Of a stretch of DNA of 64,000 bases, positions 49,724-60,596 are shown one piece after another (the stretch's first letter is position 1; each line of letters opens with the position of its first letter). The notes below the pieces were generated by a model. The model saw only the letters and a list, made by a program, of their open reading frames with translations. It had not been told where the DNA came from and did not search any database. The DNA lies in assembly GCF_016863095.1 (NCBI RefSeq), contig NZ_BOOF01000011.1, positions 54,064 to 118,063 of the forward strand, written 5' to 3'. The position numbers and the translations under genes were made by a program. The stretch comes from Microbispora siamensis (GTDB taxonomy: Bacteria; Actinomycetota; Actinomycetes; Streptosporangiales; Streptosporangiaceae).

Positions 49724-49737
49724 GTTGAAATATCAAC
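49724..49737. promoter_or_regulatory. MarR operator 2
   Basis: GTTGAAATATCAAC, centre 29 bp from operator 1, lies between the divergent MarR and aldo-keto reductase genes, where it can block both promoters. Confidence 0.75.
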
Positions 49738-49807
49738 GCTAACAGACGGCTGCGTTCGCAGCGGCTCTGTCGGCGGCGTCCATGCTTCTCGCCCCACAGG
49801 AGGCGTC

Positions 49808-50848
49808 ATGCACACCCGACATCTTGGAACCGGTGGCCCTCGGGTCGCCCCTATCGCGCTGGGCTGCGCCGGCATGTCCGACCACACCGCCCCCGCCGAC
49901 GAGGCCGACGCCATCGCCACGATCCGCACGGCCCTCGACGCCGGCGTCACCCTCCTCGACACCGCCGACTTCTACGGCATGGGCCACAACGAGGACCTCA
50001 TCCGCCGCGCCCTCCGCGCCGGCGATCGCGACAAGGTGCTCTTCAGTGTCAAGTTCGGCGGCCTGCGCGGCCCCGACGGAGCCTTCGTCGGCATCGAGGG
50101 CCGGCCCGCCCACGTCAAGAACGCGCTCGCCTACTCGCTGCGCCGCCTCGGCACCGACCACGTCGACATCTACCGCCCCGCCCGTCTCGCCCCCGACACC
50201 CCGATCGAGGACACGATCGGCGCGATCTCCGAGCTCGTCCAGGCCGGGTACGTACGCCACATCGGTCTCTCCGAGGTGGGCCCGGAGACCATCCGCCGTG
50301 CCCACGCCGTGCACCCGATCTGCGATGTGCAGATCGAATACTCCCTGTTCAGCCGTGATCCCGAAACCAACGGCATCCTGGACACCTGCCGCGAGCTGGG
50401 GATCGGCGTCACCGCCTACGGGGTACTCGCACACGGCCTGCTCACCGGCACCTACCGGCGACCCGCCGGAGAGGACCCGCGCGCCCACTGGCTGCCCCGC
50501 TTCCACCCCGACAATCTCGCCGCGAACCTCGCCCTCGTCGAGAGGCTGCGGCCGCTCGCCGACGCGCACGGCATCAGCGTCGCGCAACTCGCCACCGCCT
50601 GGGTCGTCGCCCAGAGCCACGAGCGCGGCACCATCGTGGCCGTCCTGGGCGCCCGCCGTCCGCACCGCGTCGAGGAGGCCCTGGCCGCGGCCGACGTCAC
50701 GCTGACCGACACGGACCTCCGCGCGATCGACGAGGCCATCCCGGCCGGGGCGGCGGCCGGCACCCGGTACGCCGCATCCCTCATGGCTCTGCTGGACAGC
50801 GAACGCACCCCTGCGCCGTCCATGGAAAGAACAGGTCGCGAATCATGA
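49808..50848 (+). CDS. Aldo/keto reductase
   Basis: 346 residues with AGGAGG 3 bp before ATG. The TIM-barrel AKR signatures are present: DTADFYGMGHNEDLI (catalytic Asp and Tyr), VLFSVKFG (Lys) and IGLSEVGPETIRRAH. The usual HR motif of the fourth catalytic residue reads YRPARLAPD here, with Ala in place of His, as in some actinobacterial AKRs. These NADPH enzymes reduce aldehydes or ketones. Control by the neighbouring MarR repressor suggests detoxification of an inducing carbonyl compound. Confidence 0.9.
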   Translation: MHTRHLGTGGPRVAPIALGCAGMSDHTAPADEADAIATIRTALDAGVTLLDTADFYGMGHNEDLIRRALRAGDRDKVLFSVKFGGLRGPDGAFVGIEGRPAHVKNALAYSLRRLGTDHVDIYRPARLAPDTPIEDTIGAISELVQAGYVRHIGLSEVGPETIRRAHAVHPICDVQIEYSLFSRDPETNGILDTCRELGIGVTAYGVLAHGLLTGTYRRPAGEDPRAHWLPRFHPDNLAANLALVERLRPLADAHGISVAQLATAWVVAQSHERGTIVAVLGARRPHRVEEALAAADVTLTDTDLRAIDEAIPAGAAAGTRYAASLMALLDSERTPAPSMERTGRES

Positions 50849-51012
50849 ACACGCGGTTGCTGAGCGACCTGCGCGAGGGCGGCACGCCGGGCGTGCCCGA
50901 TTTCGCGCACGGCGCCGCACGGCACCACACGGCGCCGCAGCATCGAATCCGCCCTCACGGCGGCCTGACAGCGAGACCTCAGCCGCCGGGTCGCACCAGG
51001 CCGCTCTCGTAG
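50845..51012 (+). CDS. Doubtful 55-residue ORF after the aldo/keto reductase
   Basis: ATG 50845 overlaps the reductase stop (ATGA) and opens a frame reading NTRLLSDLREGGTPGVPDF, then a low-complexity His/Arg/Pro tail that overlaps the end of the response-regulator gene. It could be the start of a truncated gene; it may be chance. No family recognised. Confidence 0.2.
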   Translation: MNTRLLSDLREGGTPGVPDFAHGAARHHTAPQHRIRPHGGLTARPQPPGRTRPLS

Positions 51013-51635
51013 GCCAGGATGACGAGCTGGACCCGGTCGCGGACGTCCAGCTTGGCGATGGCCCTCGCGACGTGGGTCTTGGCGGTCAGCGGGCTGATGA
51101 CCAGGCGCTCGGCGATCTCGCCGTTGGACAGGCCGAGCGCGACGAGCCGCACCACTTCCCGCTCGCGGGCGGTGAGGGCGGCCAGCCGCTCTCCGACGTC
51201 GGGCGCGAGGTCCTGCCGCCGGGCGAACCGCTCGATGACGCGGCGGGTGACGCCGGGGGAAAGCAGCGCGTCCCCGGCGGCCACGGCCGCCACCGCGCGG
51301 CGCAGCTCGGCCGGCTCGACGTCCTTGGTCAGGAAACCGCTGGCTCCTGCGCGCAGCGCGGCGAAGACGTGCTCGTCGGTGTCGAAGGTCGTGAGGATGA
51401 CGACCCGGCAGTCCTGGCTCGTGACGATGCTCCGGGTAGCCGTGATGCCGTCCGCCCCCGGCATGCGGATGTCCATGAGGACGACGTCGGGGCGGGTGCT
51501 CGCGACCAGCCGTACGGCCTCGTCGCCGTCGGCGGCCTCCCCGACGACGGCCACGTCCCGCGAGCGGGCCAGCAGGCTGCGGAAGCCCGCCCGTACGAGC
51601 GCCTGGTCGTCGGCGAGGAGCACTCTGATCGTCAC
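50979..51635 (-). CDS. NarL/LuxR-type response regulator
   Basis: 218 residues from GTG 51635, overlapping the kinase stop (GTGA). The receiver domain begins VTIRVLLADDQALVRAG, with Asp55 as phospho-acceptor (VLMDIRMPG) and Lys in SGFLTKDVEP. The C-terminal LuxR helix-turn-helix reads LTAREREVVRLVALGLSNGEIAERLVISPLTAKTHVARAI. It is the partner of the histidine kinase encoded just upstream. Targets unknown; no obvious membrane or transport gene is co-transcribed. Confidence 0.93.
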   Translation of the reverse strand: MTIRVLLADDQALVRAGFRSLLARSRDVAVVGEAADGDEAVRLVASTRPDVVLMDIRMPGADGITATRSIVTSQDCRVVILTTFDTDEHVFAALRAGASGFLTKDVEPAELRRAVAAVAAGDALLSPGVTRRVIERFARRQDLAPDVGERLAALTAREREVVRLVALGLSNGEIAERLVISPLTAKTHVARAIAKLDVRDRVQLVILAYESGLVRPGG

Positions 51636-52798
51636 TCCGCCGAGCCTGCCACAGGGATCTCGGCCTGCACGGCGAAGCCCCGGGACGCCGGTCCGGCGGT
51701 GAGCGTCCCGCCGAGGATGCGCACCCGCTCGCGCATCCCCGTGAGGCCGTTCCCCTCGATGACGCCCCCGCCGGAGGAGTCGCCCTTGCCGTTGTCGGTG
51801 ATCTCGACGGTGACCGAGTGCGTGTGGCGGCCGACCGTGACCTCGGCCATGGTCGCCTCCGAATGCCTCAGCGTGTTGGCGAGGGCCTCCTGCACGATGC
51901 GGTGGACCGCGACGGAGGCGGGTGCGGGGATCGTGGACAGGTCCCCGTGTTCGTGGAGGGTGACGTCGAGCCCGGCGGCGCGGGCGTCGGCGACGAGCGC
52001 GCCGAGCGATGACACGTCGGGCTGGGGCTCGGTGCCGGCGGGACCCTCCCGCAGGACGGCGATGAGCGAGTTGAGGTCCTTCATCGCCCGGTTCCTGACG
52101 TCCTGGGCCAGGCGCAGCGCGGCGGCGGCCTCGGCCGGCTCCTCCACCAGAGTGTCGGCGGCGACGTTGAGGTGGACTCCGACGACGGCAAGCGTGTGGG
52201 CGACGGTGTCGTGCACCTCGCGTGCGACGCTCAGGCGTTCCTCTGCGGCGCTGGCGCGATATTCGGCCTCGCGCAGCAGGTCCCCCCGGCGTTTCGACGC
52301 GGCGTAGGCGAGGCCCGCGGCGACGAGGGCCGCGAGCAGCAGCCCCTCGCCGAGGGTGTGGACGAGATAGCGGATGACGTTCCTGTCGATCATCCACCGG
52401 GCGTCGACGGCGGAGTAGACGAGCTGGGCGATGCCGACGACGACCACCCAGCGCACGCGGGAGGTGCCGGCGGCGGTGAAGTACGCCGCCGCCACGGGCC
52501 AGATCCACCCGGCGGGAGAGATATGCGCCAGGTGGTAGACGAAGACGGCGGCGACCGACAGCAGCAGCACGGTCATCGGCCATCGACGCCGGACGAGCAG
52601 GACCACGCCGAGGAACAGCGCGAGAGGGATGACGCCGTCCCACGGCTGGCGCACCCCTGTGCCGAGGGCCACGGCGACGAAGACGACCACGGTGAGAACG
52701 GCGAACGCGAGGTCGGCGATCCAACCGGCGTGGCGGACGGATGAGCGGGTGGACGAGCTGGCGGGGGCGGAAACGGGCAGTGCGTGCGATGCGGCCAT
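51632..52798 (-). CDS. HPK7-type sensor histidine kinase
   Basis: 388 residues from ATG 52798 (MAASHALP), where GGAAGG precedes at 6 bp; a start 12 codons upstream is less likely. About five to six transmembrane helices lie between residues 25 and 165 (LAFAVLTVVVFVAVALG, VIPLALFLGVVLLV and so on). The HisKA_3 domain follows with SVAREVHDTVAHTLAVVGVH, His in EVHDT being the phosphorylation site, then a HATPase with EALANTLRHSEAT and NGLTGMRERV. It has no large extracytoplasmic sensor domain, so it probably senses a membrane signal. Confidence 0.92.
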   Translation of the reverse strand: MAASHALPVSAPASSSTRSSVRHAGWIADLAFAVLTVVVFVAVALGTGVRQPWDGVIPLALFLGVVLLVRRRWPMTVLLLSVAAVFVYHLAHISPAGWIWPVAAAYFTAAGTSRVRWVVVVGIAQLVYSAVDARWMIDRNVIRYLVHTLGEGLLLAALVAAGLAYAASKRRGDLLREAEYRASAAEERLSVAREVHDTVAHTLAVVGVHLNVAADTLVEEPAEAAAALRLAQDVRNRAMKDLNSLIAVLREGPAGTEPQPDVSSLGALVADARAAGLDVTLHEHGDLSTIPAPASVAVHRIVQEALANTLRHSEATMAEVTVGRHTHSVTVEITDNGKGDSSGGGVIEGNGLTGMRERVRILGGTLTAGPASRGFAVQAEIPVAGSAE

Positions 52799-52970
52799 AC
52801 GGGGCCTTCCGTGGATGGTCGGCTGACGACGCAACGCTAGAGCGGGACGCGTCCGCGTCGCGTCGTCCGGCCACAGGCACCTCCGGCCTGCTCCGTCCGC
52901 CGTACGGCTACTCCGCCCGGAGTACTCCCGCTTCGCGGGGACCTGACGCGGGCGGGCCCGAAACGGAAGC

Positions 52971-53002
52971 GGGTGCCCCGCGACCGGTGTCGCGGGGCAC
53001 CC
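52971..53002. terminator. Perfect 14-bp-arm hairpin
   Basis: GGGTGCCCCGCGAC pairs exactly with GTCGCGGGGCACCC around loop CGGT. It lies 95 bp beyond the minus-strand stop of the large ThuA/PQQ-dehydrogenase gene and ends that unit before the two-component genes. The rest of 52799-53096 shows no gene. Confidence 0.8.
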
Positions 53003-53096
53003 TGTTCATTCGGCGGGGCGCCGGGTCTCCTTCCGGTCGCCCGGTGCCCCGGGGGCCTCGGCCCGACTCACCGTCGGCGCCGTGCCCCACTCACGG

Positions 53097-56000
53097 TCAG
53101 TTCTTCGGCGTGCCGCCGTACTGAACGATCAGTGCGTCGGCGTCGCGCAGGATCGTGGCCCTGACCTGGTCGTCGGCGACGACCTTCTTGTCACCGGCGA
53201 CGTCCTTGAACTTCTCCAGCTCCTTCACGATCTTGTCGGTCTTCTTGTCCTTGTTCTCCGCGTCGCGGACGGTCGCCAGGTTGGTCTGGAGCCTGTGGGC
53301 GTTCTTGCTCGTGAGCTTCCCGGCGGCCTCGAAGCGGTCGATCAGAGCGGAGATGTCGTCCGTCGAGGTGACGACGGAGAACTTCACCGTCTGAACGGTC
53401 CGGTTGCCGGCCTTGTTGACGGCGGTGACGGTGAGCGTGTGCTCGCCCAGGGCCAGCTCGTACAGCGCCCTGACCGTGCCGGACTGGACCGGCTGGCCGT
53501 CCAGCGTGCCGGTGACCGTCTTGATCCCGGAGCCGCTGTCGGCGGCCGTCCAGGCGATGGTCAGGTCCTGGCTGTCGCCGTACTGCCGGCCGTTCGCGAC
53601 ACCGGAGACGACGACGGTCGGGGCCTTCGTGTCGATCTTGACCGTCACGGCCTTGATGTCCTCGACGTTGCCCGCCTTGTCCGCCGAGCGGTAGCGCAGC
53701 TCGTGCTGCCCCTCACCGGTGACGTCGACGGTCTTGGTGTACGCCGTCCAGGCGCCGCCGTCCATCGAGTACTCGGTCTTCGCCACGCCGGACGTGCCGT
53801 CCGTCGCGGCCAGGGTCACCGGGACCGCACCGTTGTACCAGCCGTCGCCGTTCGCCGGAGCGACCGTCGCGGTGGTCGTCGGCGCCGTCGCGTCCACCTT
53901 GACCGCCAGGGTCTTGGCGTCCTCGACGTTGCCCGCCTTGTCGGCCGAGCGGTAGGCCAGCGTGTGCGAACCGTCACCCGAGACCACGACCGGGCCGGTG
54001 TAGGCGGTCCAGGCACCGCCGTCGAGCTGGTACTCGGTCTTGTCGACCCCGCTGCCGTTCGCCTCGTCGGCGGCCTTCAGCGTGACCGAGATCGGACCGG
54101 TGAACCAGCCGCCCGCCGGCTCCGCCGGATCGACGGTGGCCGTCGTCACGGGCGCTTTCGCGTCCTTCGGGGCGCGGACGAGCGTGAAGTCGTCCACGTC
54201 GAAGTCGGCCCCGGTGAACACCAGGTAGAGCTTCACGCTCCCGGAGGGGACGTTCGTGAGCGCCGTGGAGACGTCCGCGTACGACTCCCACCCGCCGGTG
54301 TTCGGGACGGTGACGCTGCCGAGCACGGGGCCGGTCGGGGAACCGGTCCGGATCTCGAAGCCGCCGCTCGGGTTGGGCGAGGCCACCCGGGCCGTGAACC
54401 GGGTGACGCCGGTGAGGTCCACGCCGTCGTACGCCGCCCAGTCGCCGGGGTTGACGTAGCCGAGCACGGTGCCGCCGTGCGCGGGGGCGTGCGGGTAGGT
54501 GTCGACGCCCTTCGCCTCGGTCCAGCTCTCGGCCTGGACGGTGACGTCGCCCTCCGCCGGGCCGAGCTCCTTGATGCGGATGTTCCGGAACGCCACCTCG
54601 TCGCCGTCGCCGTGGTTCTGGATGCCCACGTAGCCCTGCTGGAGGGACCGCTTCGGGTCGGTGTTGGTGAAGTCGTTGATCTTCACGCCGTTGAGGAAGA
54701 TCTGCAGGCGCTCACCCTCCACCCGGAGCTCGTAGGTGTTCCACTGCCCCGGCGGGTTGAGCGCGGCGTCCCTGGCCTTGAGGTCCGCCGACTGGAAGCC
54801 GTAGACCGACCCGGTCGTCTTCTCGGGAACGTCCGTGGCGTCGATCTGGATCTCGTAGCCGTTGTCGACCGCCGACCACGGGTCGTCCGAGGCGGGGAAG
54901 CCCACGAAGACGCCCGCGTTGTCGTCGCCGCGCATCTTCCAGTCGAGCTTGAGCGAGTAGGAGTGGAACTCCTTCGCCTTGTACCAGAACAGCCCCAGGC
55001 CGCCGTGCGAGGTCAGGGTGCCGTCGGCGTTGGTGAATCCGCCGGGCCCGGCCTGCTGCCAGCCGGTGGTGCTGCCGTTGTAGAGCGTCGTGTAGCCGGT
55101 CTCGGGACGGCAGTCGGCCTTCAGGTCGCCCATGGCGTACCTGATGCCGCCGAGCAGGTGCTGCCGGAACTCCGGCTCGGAGAAGGACTCCGGCGTGTGC
55201 CCGCCGCCCGTGTAGAACGACCGGCCGCCCTGGTACTCCTTGCACCAGGCGATCGGGTGGTCCTCGCCCATCCTGCCGCCGGAGTAGGACTTCTCGTCCA
55301 GCGTGGCCAGCACGTGCGCGGTGGTGCGGGCGTTGGAGCGGTAGTCGTACCACTCGTCGGTGCGGGTCCACTGCGAGCCGAGGTGGGCGGTCGCCGGGTG
55401 GGCCCGGTCCTCCACCTTCACGGTCGCCTTCTGGACCGCCGGGTGCGAGGCGAACCACGCCCCGACCAGGCCGCCGTAGAACGGCCAGTCATACTCGGTG
55501 TCGGCCGCCGCGTGGATGCCCACGTAGCCGCCGCCCGCCTTGACGTACGACTCGAAGGCCGCCTGCTGGGCGTCGTTCAGCACGTCGCCCGTGGTGCTGA
55601 GGAACACCACGGCCTTGTACTTGGCCAGGTTCTGGGCGGTGAAGACGGCGGGGTCCTCGGTCGCGGTGACCTTGAAGCCCAGGTCCTTGATGGCCTGGAT
55701 GCCCGCCGGGATCGAGTCGTGCCGGAAGCCGGCCGTACGCGAGAAGACCAGGACCTCGCCCTCGGCGCCGCCGCCCGGGGCCGTGGAGGTCGTCCACTTC
55801 TGCGCGTTGCTGCCGTCACAGGTCTTGATGACCATCTGCCCGGTGTTCGAGGCGTCGAGGCACTTGCCCGACTGCGGGTTCTTGATGGTGCCGTCCGTCC
55901 CGATCGTCCAGACCTGCGCGCCGACGTTCGCGACGCAGTCCCAGATCTGCACCCGCGTGCCGTCGGCGGTGCCGCCGTTGGACACGTCGAGGCACTTGCC

Positions 56001-58616
56001 GAGCGAGCGGAGCGTGGAGCCGTTGACGCTCCAGACCTGGGCTCCGGTGTCGTTGCACTGGTAGAGCTGCACGCTGGTGCCGTTGGCCGTGTTGGCGCCC
56101 GCGACGTCGAGGCACAGGCCGCCGGCGTTGACGATCGGTCCCGGGCTCCCGCCCGCGGGCGGCTCGGCCGTCAGCGTGAAGTCGTCCACGTCGAACAGCG
56201 CGCCGTCGTTGCCCTTGAAGAACAGGTAGAGCTCGGTCGTGCCCGCCGGGGCGTTCGCCAGCGGCGCGGAGACGTCGACGAACGTCTCCCAGCCTCCGGT
56301 GACCGGCACGCTCACCTTGCCCAGCAGGGTGCCGGTCGGCGAGCCCGCGCGCACCTCGATGGTGCCGCCCTTCCCGCCGGAGGAGACGCGGGCGGCGATC
56401 CCCTTGGCCTTGCTCAGCTCGTAGGGCTTGAAGGAGATCCAGTCGCCGTTGTTGATGTCGCCGACCGTCTTGCCGCCGTGCGCCTGCGACTTGCTGATCG
56501 GGTTGACGCCGGAGGAGGCCGCGTAGTGCTCGGCCTGGCGGTGCCGCGGCTGCAGGATGTGCTGGGTGTGGGTGGTCAGCCCGCCCTTGTCGGTGTACTC
56601 GGCGTCGAACACCGCGAAGATGTTCGCCGCGTCGTCGTGCTCGCCGTCCACGGGGATGGTCAGCTCGCCCGAGCAGCCGTTCTTGGAGGTGATCTGGTGG
56701 CCGTGGCTGTCGTGGCCCAGCACGTAGGTCATCTTGACCTTCGCGCAGTCGACGTCCCCGTCCTCGGGGTCGGTCACCTTGATCGTGAAGGGGACCGAGT
56801 CGCCCCACTGGAACAGGCTGCCCGCCGTGGGTGTCTCGATGGTCACGGTCGGCGCGGTGTTGCCCGCCGTGACGACCACGCTGGCGCTGCCGCTGTTGCC
56901 CGCGGGGTCGCGCACCGTGAGCGTCGCGGTGTACGTGCCGTCCTTGTCGTACGTCTTGACCGGGTTCGCCTCGGTGGAGGTGGTGCCGTCGCCGAAGTCC
57001 CAGGAGTACGCGAGCGTGGCGCCCTCGGGGTCGGCGGAGCCGGCCGAGGAGAACGTGACCGTGAGAGGCGTCTTGCCCGAGGTCTTGTCGGCCTTGGCCA
57101 CCGCGATCGGGGAACGGTCACGGCCCTTGATGTACTCGAAGCGGTACAGCGCCGAGTTGGCGTCGCCGTTGAAGTAGCCGGTGCCGTAGTCGAGCACGTA
57201 GAGCGCGCCGTCCGGGCCGAACGCCAGGTCCATCACCTGCGTGCCGGTCCACGGGAAGTCGACGATGCCGCCGCGCGTCCCGTCGGCCTGCACGTCGATC
57301 GCCTTGATCCACTTGCGGCCGAACTCACCGACGAAGAGGTGGCCGTCCAGGTCCTGGGGGAACTTGACCGCGGAGTTGAGGGCGGCGTCGTAGTGGTAGA
57401 CCGGCCCGCCCATGGGGGACTCGGAGCCGCCGCCGAACTCGGGCGGAGAGCCGGCGTCGCCGCCGTACCTGATCCAGGCGGGCTGGGCGGGCGGCAGCGT
57501 GCGCTGCCCGGTGTTGCGCGGGGAGGCGTTGACCGGGCCGCCGGCGCAGTCGTACTTCGCCCCGGAGGGACCGGAGGGGAAGGTGAACGCGTTGTAGGTC
57601 TCGGTCGGCGTGTTGGTGCCCGTGCAGTAGGGCCAGCCGTAGTTGCCGGGGCGGGCGACCCGGTTGAACTCGACCTGGCCGCTCGGCCCCCGGTTGGGGT
57701 CGGTGGTGCCGGCGTCGGGGCCGTAGTCGCCCACGTAGACGACGCCGGTGGCCTTGTCGACGCTCAGCCGGAACGGGTTGCGGAAGCCCATCGCGTAGAT
57801 CTCGGGCCGGGTGTCAGGGGTGCCCGGCGGGAACAGGTTGCCCTCGGGGATGTCGTAGGTCCCGTCCGGCTTGACCTTGATCCGGAGGATCTTGCCGCGC
57901 AGGTCGTTGGTGTTGCCCGAGGTGCGCTGGGCGTCGTACGCCGGGTTGCGGTCGGGCCGCTGGTCGAGCGGGGAGTAGCCCGACGAGTCGAAGGGGTTGC
58001 TGTCGTCGCCGGTCGACAGGTAGAGGTTTCCGGCGGCGTCGAAGTCCATGTCGCCGCCCACGTGGCAGCAGATGCCGCGGTCGGCCGGCACGTCGAGGAT
58101 CTTTACCTCGCTGGCCTTGTCCAGCGTCCAGTCGGGCTTGACGGTGAACCTCGACAGCCGGTTCACGCCCTTCCAGGCCGAGAAGTCGGATGCCGTGGCC
58201 GGGGCGTCGCCGTCGGGGGTGTCGAGACGGGGAGCGTAGTAGAGGTAGATGAACCGGTTGGTCGCGAAGCCCGGGTCGGCGGCGACTCCCTGGAGCCCCT
58301 CCTCGTCGTGGCTGTAGACGTTCAGCGTGCCGACCACGGTGGTGTCGCCGCGCGCGTCGGTGCGCCGCAGGACTCCCTCCCGAGCGGTGTGGAGCACCGA
58401 CAGGTCGGGCAGCACCGTCATCGTCATCGGCTCGCCCATCTCGGCGACGCCCCTGGCCAGCTCCACGCGCTGGTAGTCGGCGGCGTCGACGGGCGCCGCA
58501 TGCGCCTGCGCGGGCGCGGCCGGGGTGAGCACGGTCAGGCCCGTGAAGGCCAAAAGTAAGGCGCAGGTCTGCGCGATCCGTTTTCTGGCGCGATCGGTCG
58601 GCCGCCTGGGGGGCAT
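53097..58616 (-). CDS. Secreted 1839-residue mosaic: PQQ-type sugar dehydrogenase, PKD, CBM6, ricin-lectin, ThuA, DUF1080, CBM6, Ig-like, FIMAH-like
   Basis: From ATG 58616 with AAGGAAG upstream. The signal peptide ends near AQAHAAP. A PQQ-dependent glucose/sorbosone-dehydrogenase-like propeller follows (~45-490; LPDLSVLHTAREG, GDMDFDAAGNLYLSTGDDSNP, GFRNPFRLSVD). Then come PKD (~500-590; YSWDFGDGTTS); CBM6 (~690-825); a ricin-B-type lectin (~830-965; three CLD(V/A)xN repeats); ThuA (~985-1200; VFSRTAGFRHDSIPAGIQA, GGGYVGIHAAADTEYDWPFYGG); DUF1080/3-keto-glycoside hydrolase (~1215-1400; YKAKEFHSYSLKLDWKMRGDDNAG); a second CBM6 (~1410-1540); and two Ig-like repeats (DGGAWTAYT). The C-terminal FIMAH-like helical domain is LIDRFEAAGKLTSKNAHRL. 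ThuA and DUF1080 are linked to 3-keto-glycoside breakdown; the binding modules keep it on a polysaccharide. Confidence 0.93.
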   Translation of the reverse strand: MPPRRPTDRARKRIAQTCALLLAFTGLTVLTPAAPAQAHAAPVDAADYQRVELARGVAEMGEPMTMTVLPDLSVLHTAREGVLRRTDARGDTTVVGTLNVYSHDEEGLQGVAADPGFATNRFIYLYYAPRLDTPDGDAPATASDFSAWKGVNRLSRFTVKPDWTLDKASEVKILDVPADRGICCHVGGDMDFDAAGNLYLSTGDDSNPFDSSGYSPLDQRPDRNPAYDAQRTSGNTNDLRGKILRIKVKPDGTYDIPEGNLFPPGTPDTRPEIYAMGFRNPFRLSVDKATGVVYVGDYGPDAGTTDPNRGPSGQVEFNRVARPGNYGWPYCTGTNTPTETYNAFTFPSGPSGAKYDCAGGPVNASPRNTGQRTLPPAQPAWIRYGGDAGSPPEFGGGSESPMGGPVYHYDAALNSAVKFPQDLDGHLFVGEFGRKWIKAIDVQADGTRGGIVDFPWTGTQVMDLAFGPDGALYVLDYGTGYFNGDANSALYRFEYIKGRDRSPIAVAKADKTSGKTPLTVTFSSAGSADPEGATLAYSWDFGDGTTSTEANPVKTYDKDGTYTATLTVRDPAGNSGSASVVVTAGNTAPTVTIETPTAGSLFQWGDSVPFTIKVTDPEDGDVDCAKVKMTYVLGHDSHGHQITSKNGCSGELTIPVDGEHDDAANIFAVFDAEYTDKGGLTTHTQHILQPRHRQAEHYAASSGVNPISKSQAHGGKTVGDINNGDWISFKPYELSKAKGIAARVSSGGKGGTIEVRAGSPTGTLLGKVSVPVTGGWETFVDVSAPLANAPAGTTELYLFFKGNDGALFDVDDFTLTAEPPAGGSPGPIVNAGGLCLDVAGANTANGTSVQLYQCNDTGAQVWSVNGSTLRSLGKCLDVSNGGTADGTRVQIWDCVANVGAQVWTIGTDGTIKNPQSGKCLDASNTGQMVIKTCDGSNAQKWTTSTAPGGGAEGEVLVFSRTAGFRHDSIPAGIQAIKDLGFKVTATEDPAVFTAQNLAKYKAVVFLSTTGDVLNDAQQAAFESYVKAGGGYVGIHAAADTEYDWPFYGGLVGAWFASHPAVQKATVKVEDRAHPATAHLGSQWTRTDEWYDYRSNARTTAHVLATLDEKSYSGGRMGEDHPIAWCKEYQGGRSFYTGGGHTPESFSEPEFRQHLLGGIRYAMGDLKADCRPETGYTTLYNGSTTGWQQAGPGGFTNADGTLTSHGGLGLFWYKAKEFHSYSLKLDWKMRGDDNAGVFVGFPASDDPWSAVDNGYEIQIDATDVPEKTTGSVYGFQSADLKARDAALNPPGQWNTYELRVEGERLQIFLNGVKINDFTNTDPKRSLQQGYVGIQNHGDGDEVAFRNIRIKELGPAEGDVTVQAESWTEAKGVDTYPHAPAHGGTVLGYVNPGDWAAYDGVDLTGVTRFTARVASPNPSGGFEIRTGSPTGPVLGSVTVPNTGGWESYADVSTALTNVPSGSVKLYLVFTGADFDVDDFTLVRAPKDAKAPVTTATVDPAEPAGGWFTGPISVTLKAADEANGSGVDKTEYQLDGGAWTAYTGPVVVSGDGSHTLAYRSADKAGNVEDAKTLAVKVDATAPTTTATVAPANGDGWYNGAVPVTLAATDGTSGVAKTEYSMDGGAWTAYTKTVDVTGEGQHELRYRSADKAGNVEDIKAVTVKIDTKAPTVVVSGVANGRQYGDSQDLTIAWTAADSGSGIKTVTGTLDGQPVQSGTVRALYELALGEHTLTVTAVNKAGNRTVQTVKFSVVTSTDDISALIDRFEAAGKLTSKNAHRLQTNLATVRDAENKDKKTDKIVKELEKFKDVAGDKKVVADDQVRATILRDADALIVQYGGTPKN

Positions 58617-58743
58617 GGCGGAGCTTCCTTTCCCTCGGTGCGGTACGGCCCGGCTCGGTCATGGGCACGCGTTCGCTTCACAAACCGGCCGCGTAGCGGT
58701 GATCGCCCCGAAGGTAAGCGCCTTTTGGAGATTTGGGAAGATA

Positions 58744-60574
<1,831 letters not shown>

Positions 60575-60596
60575 CGTCCTGGGTAGAGGCCGCGGC

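Noticed and set aside
53082..58559. A very long plus-strand open frame opposite the ThuA/PQQ-dehydrogenase gene
   Set aside because: It is the antisense shadow of a GC-rich gene: Val/Arg/Asp-rich with no recognisable motif, while the minus-strand frame has a signal peptide and clear domains.
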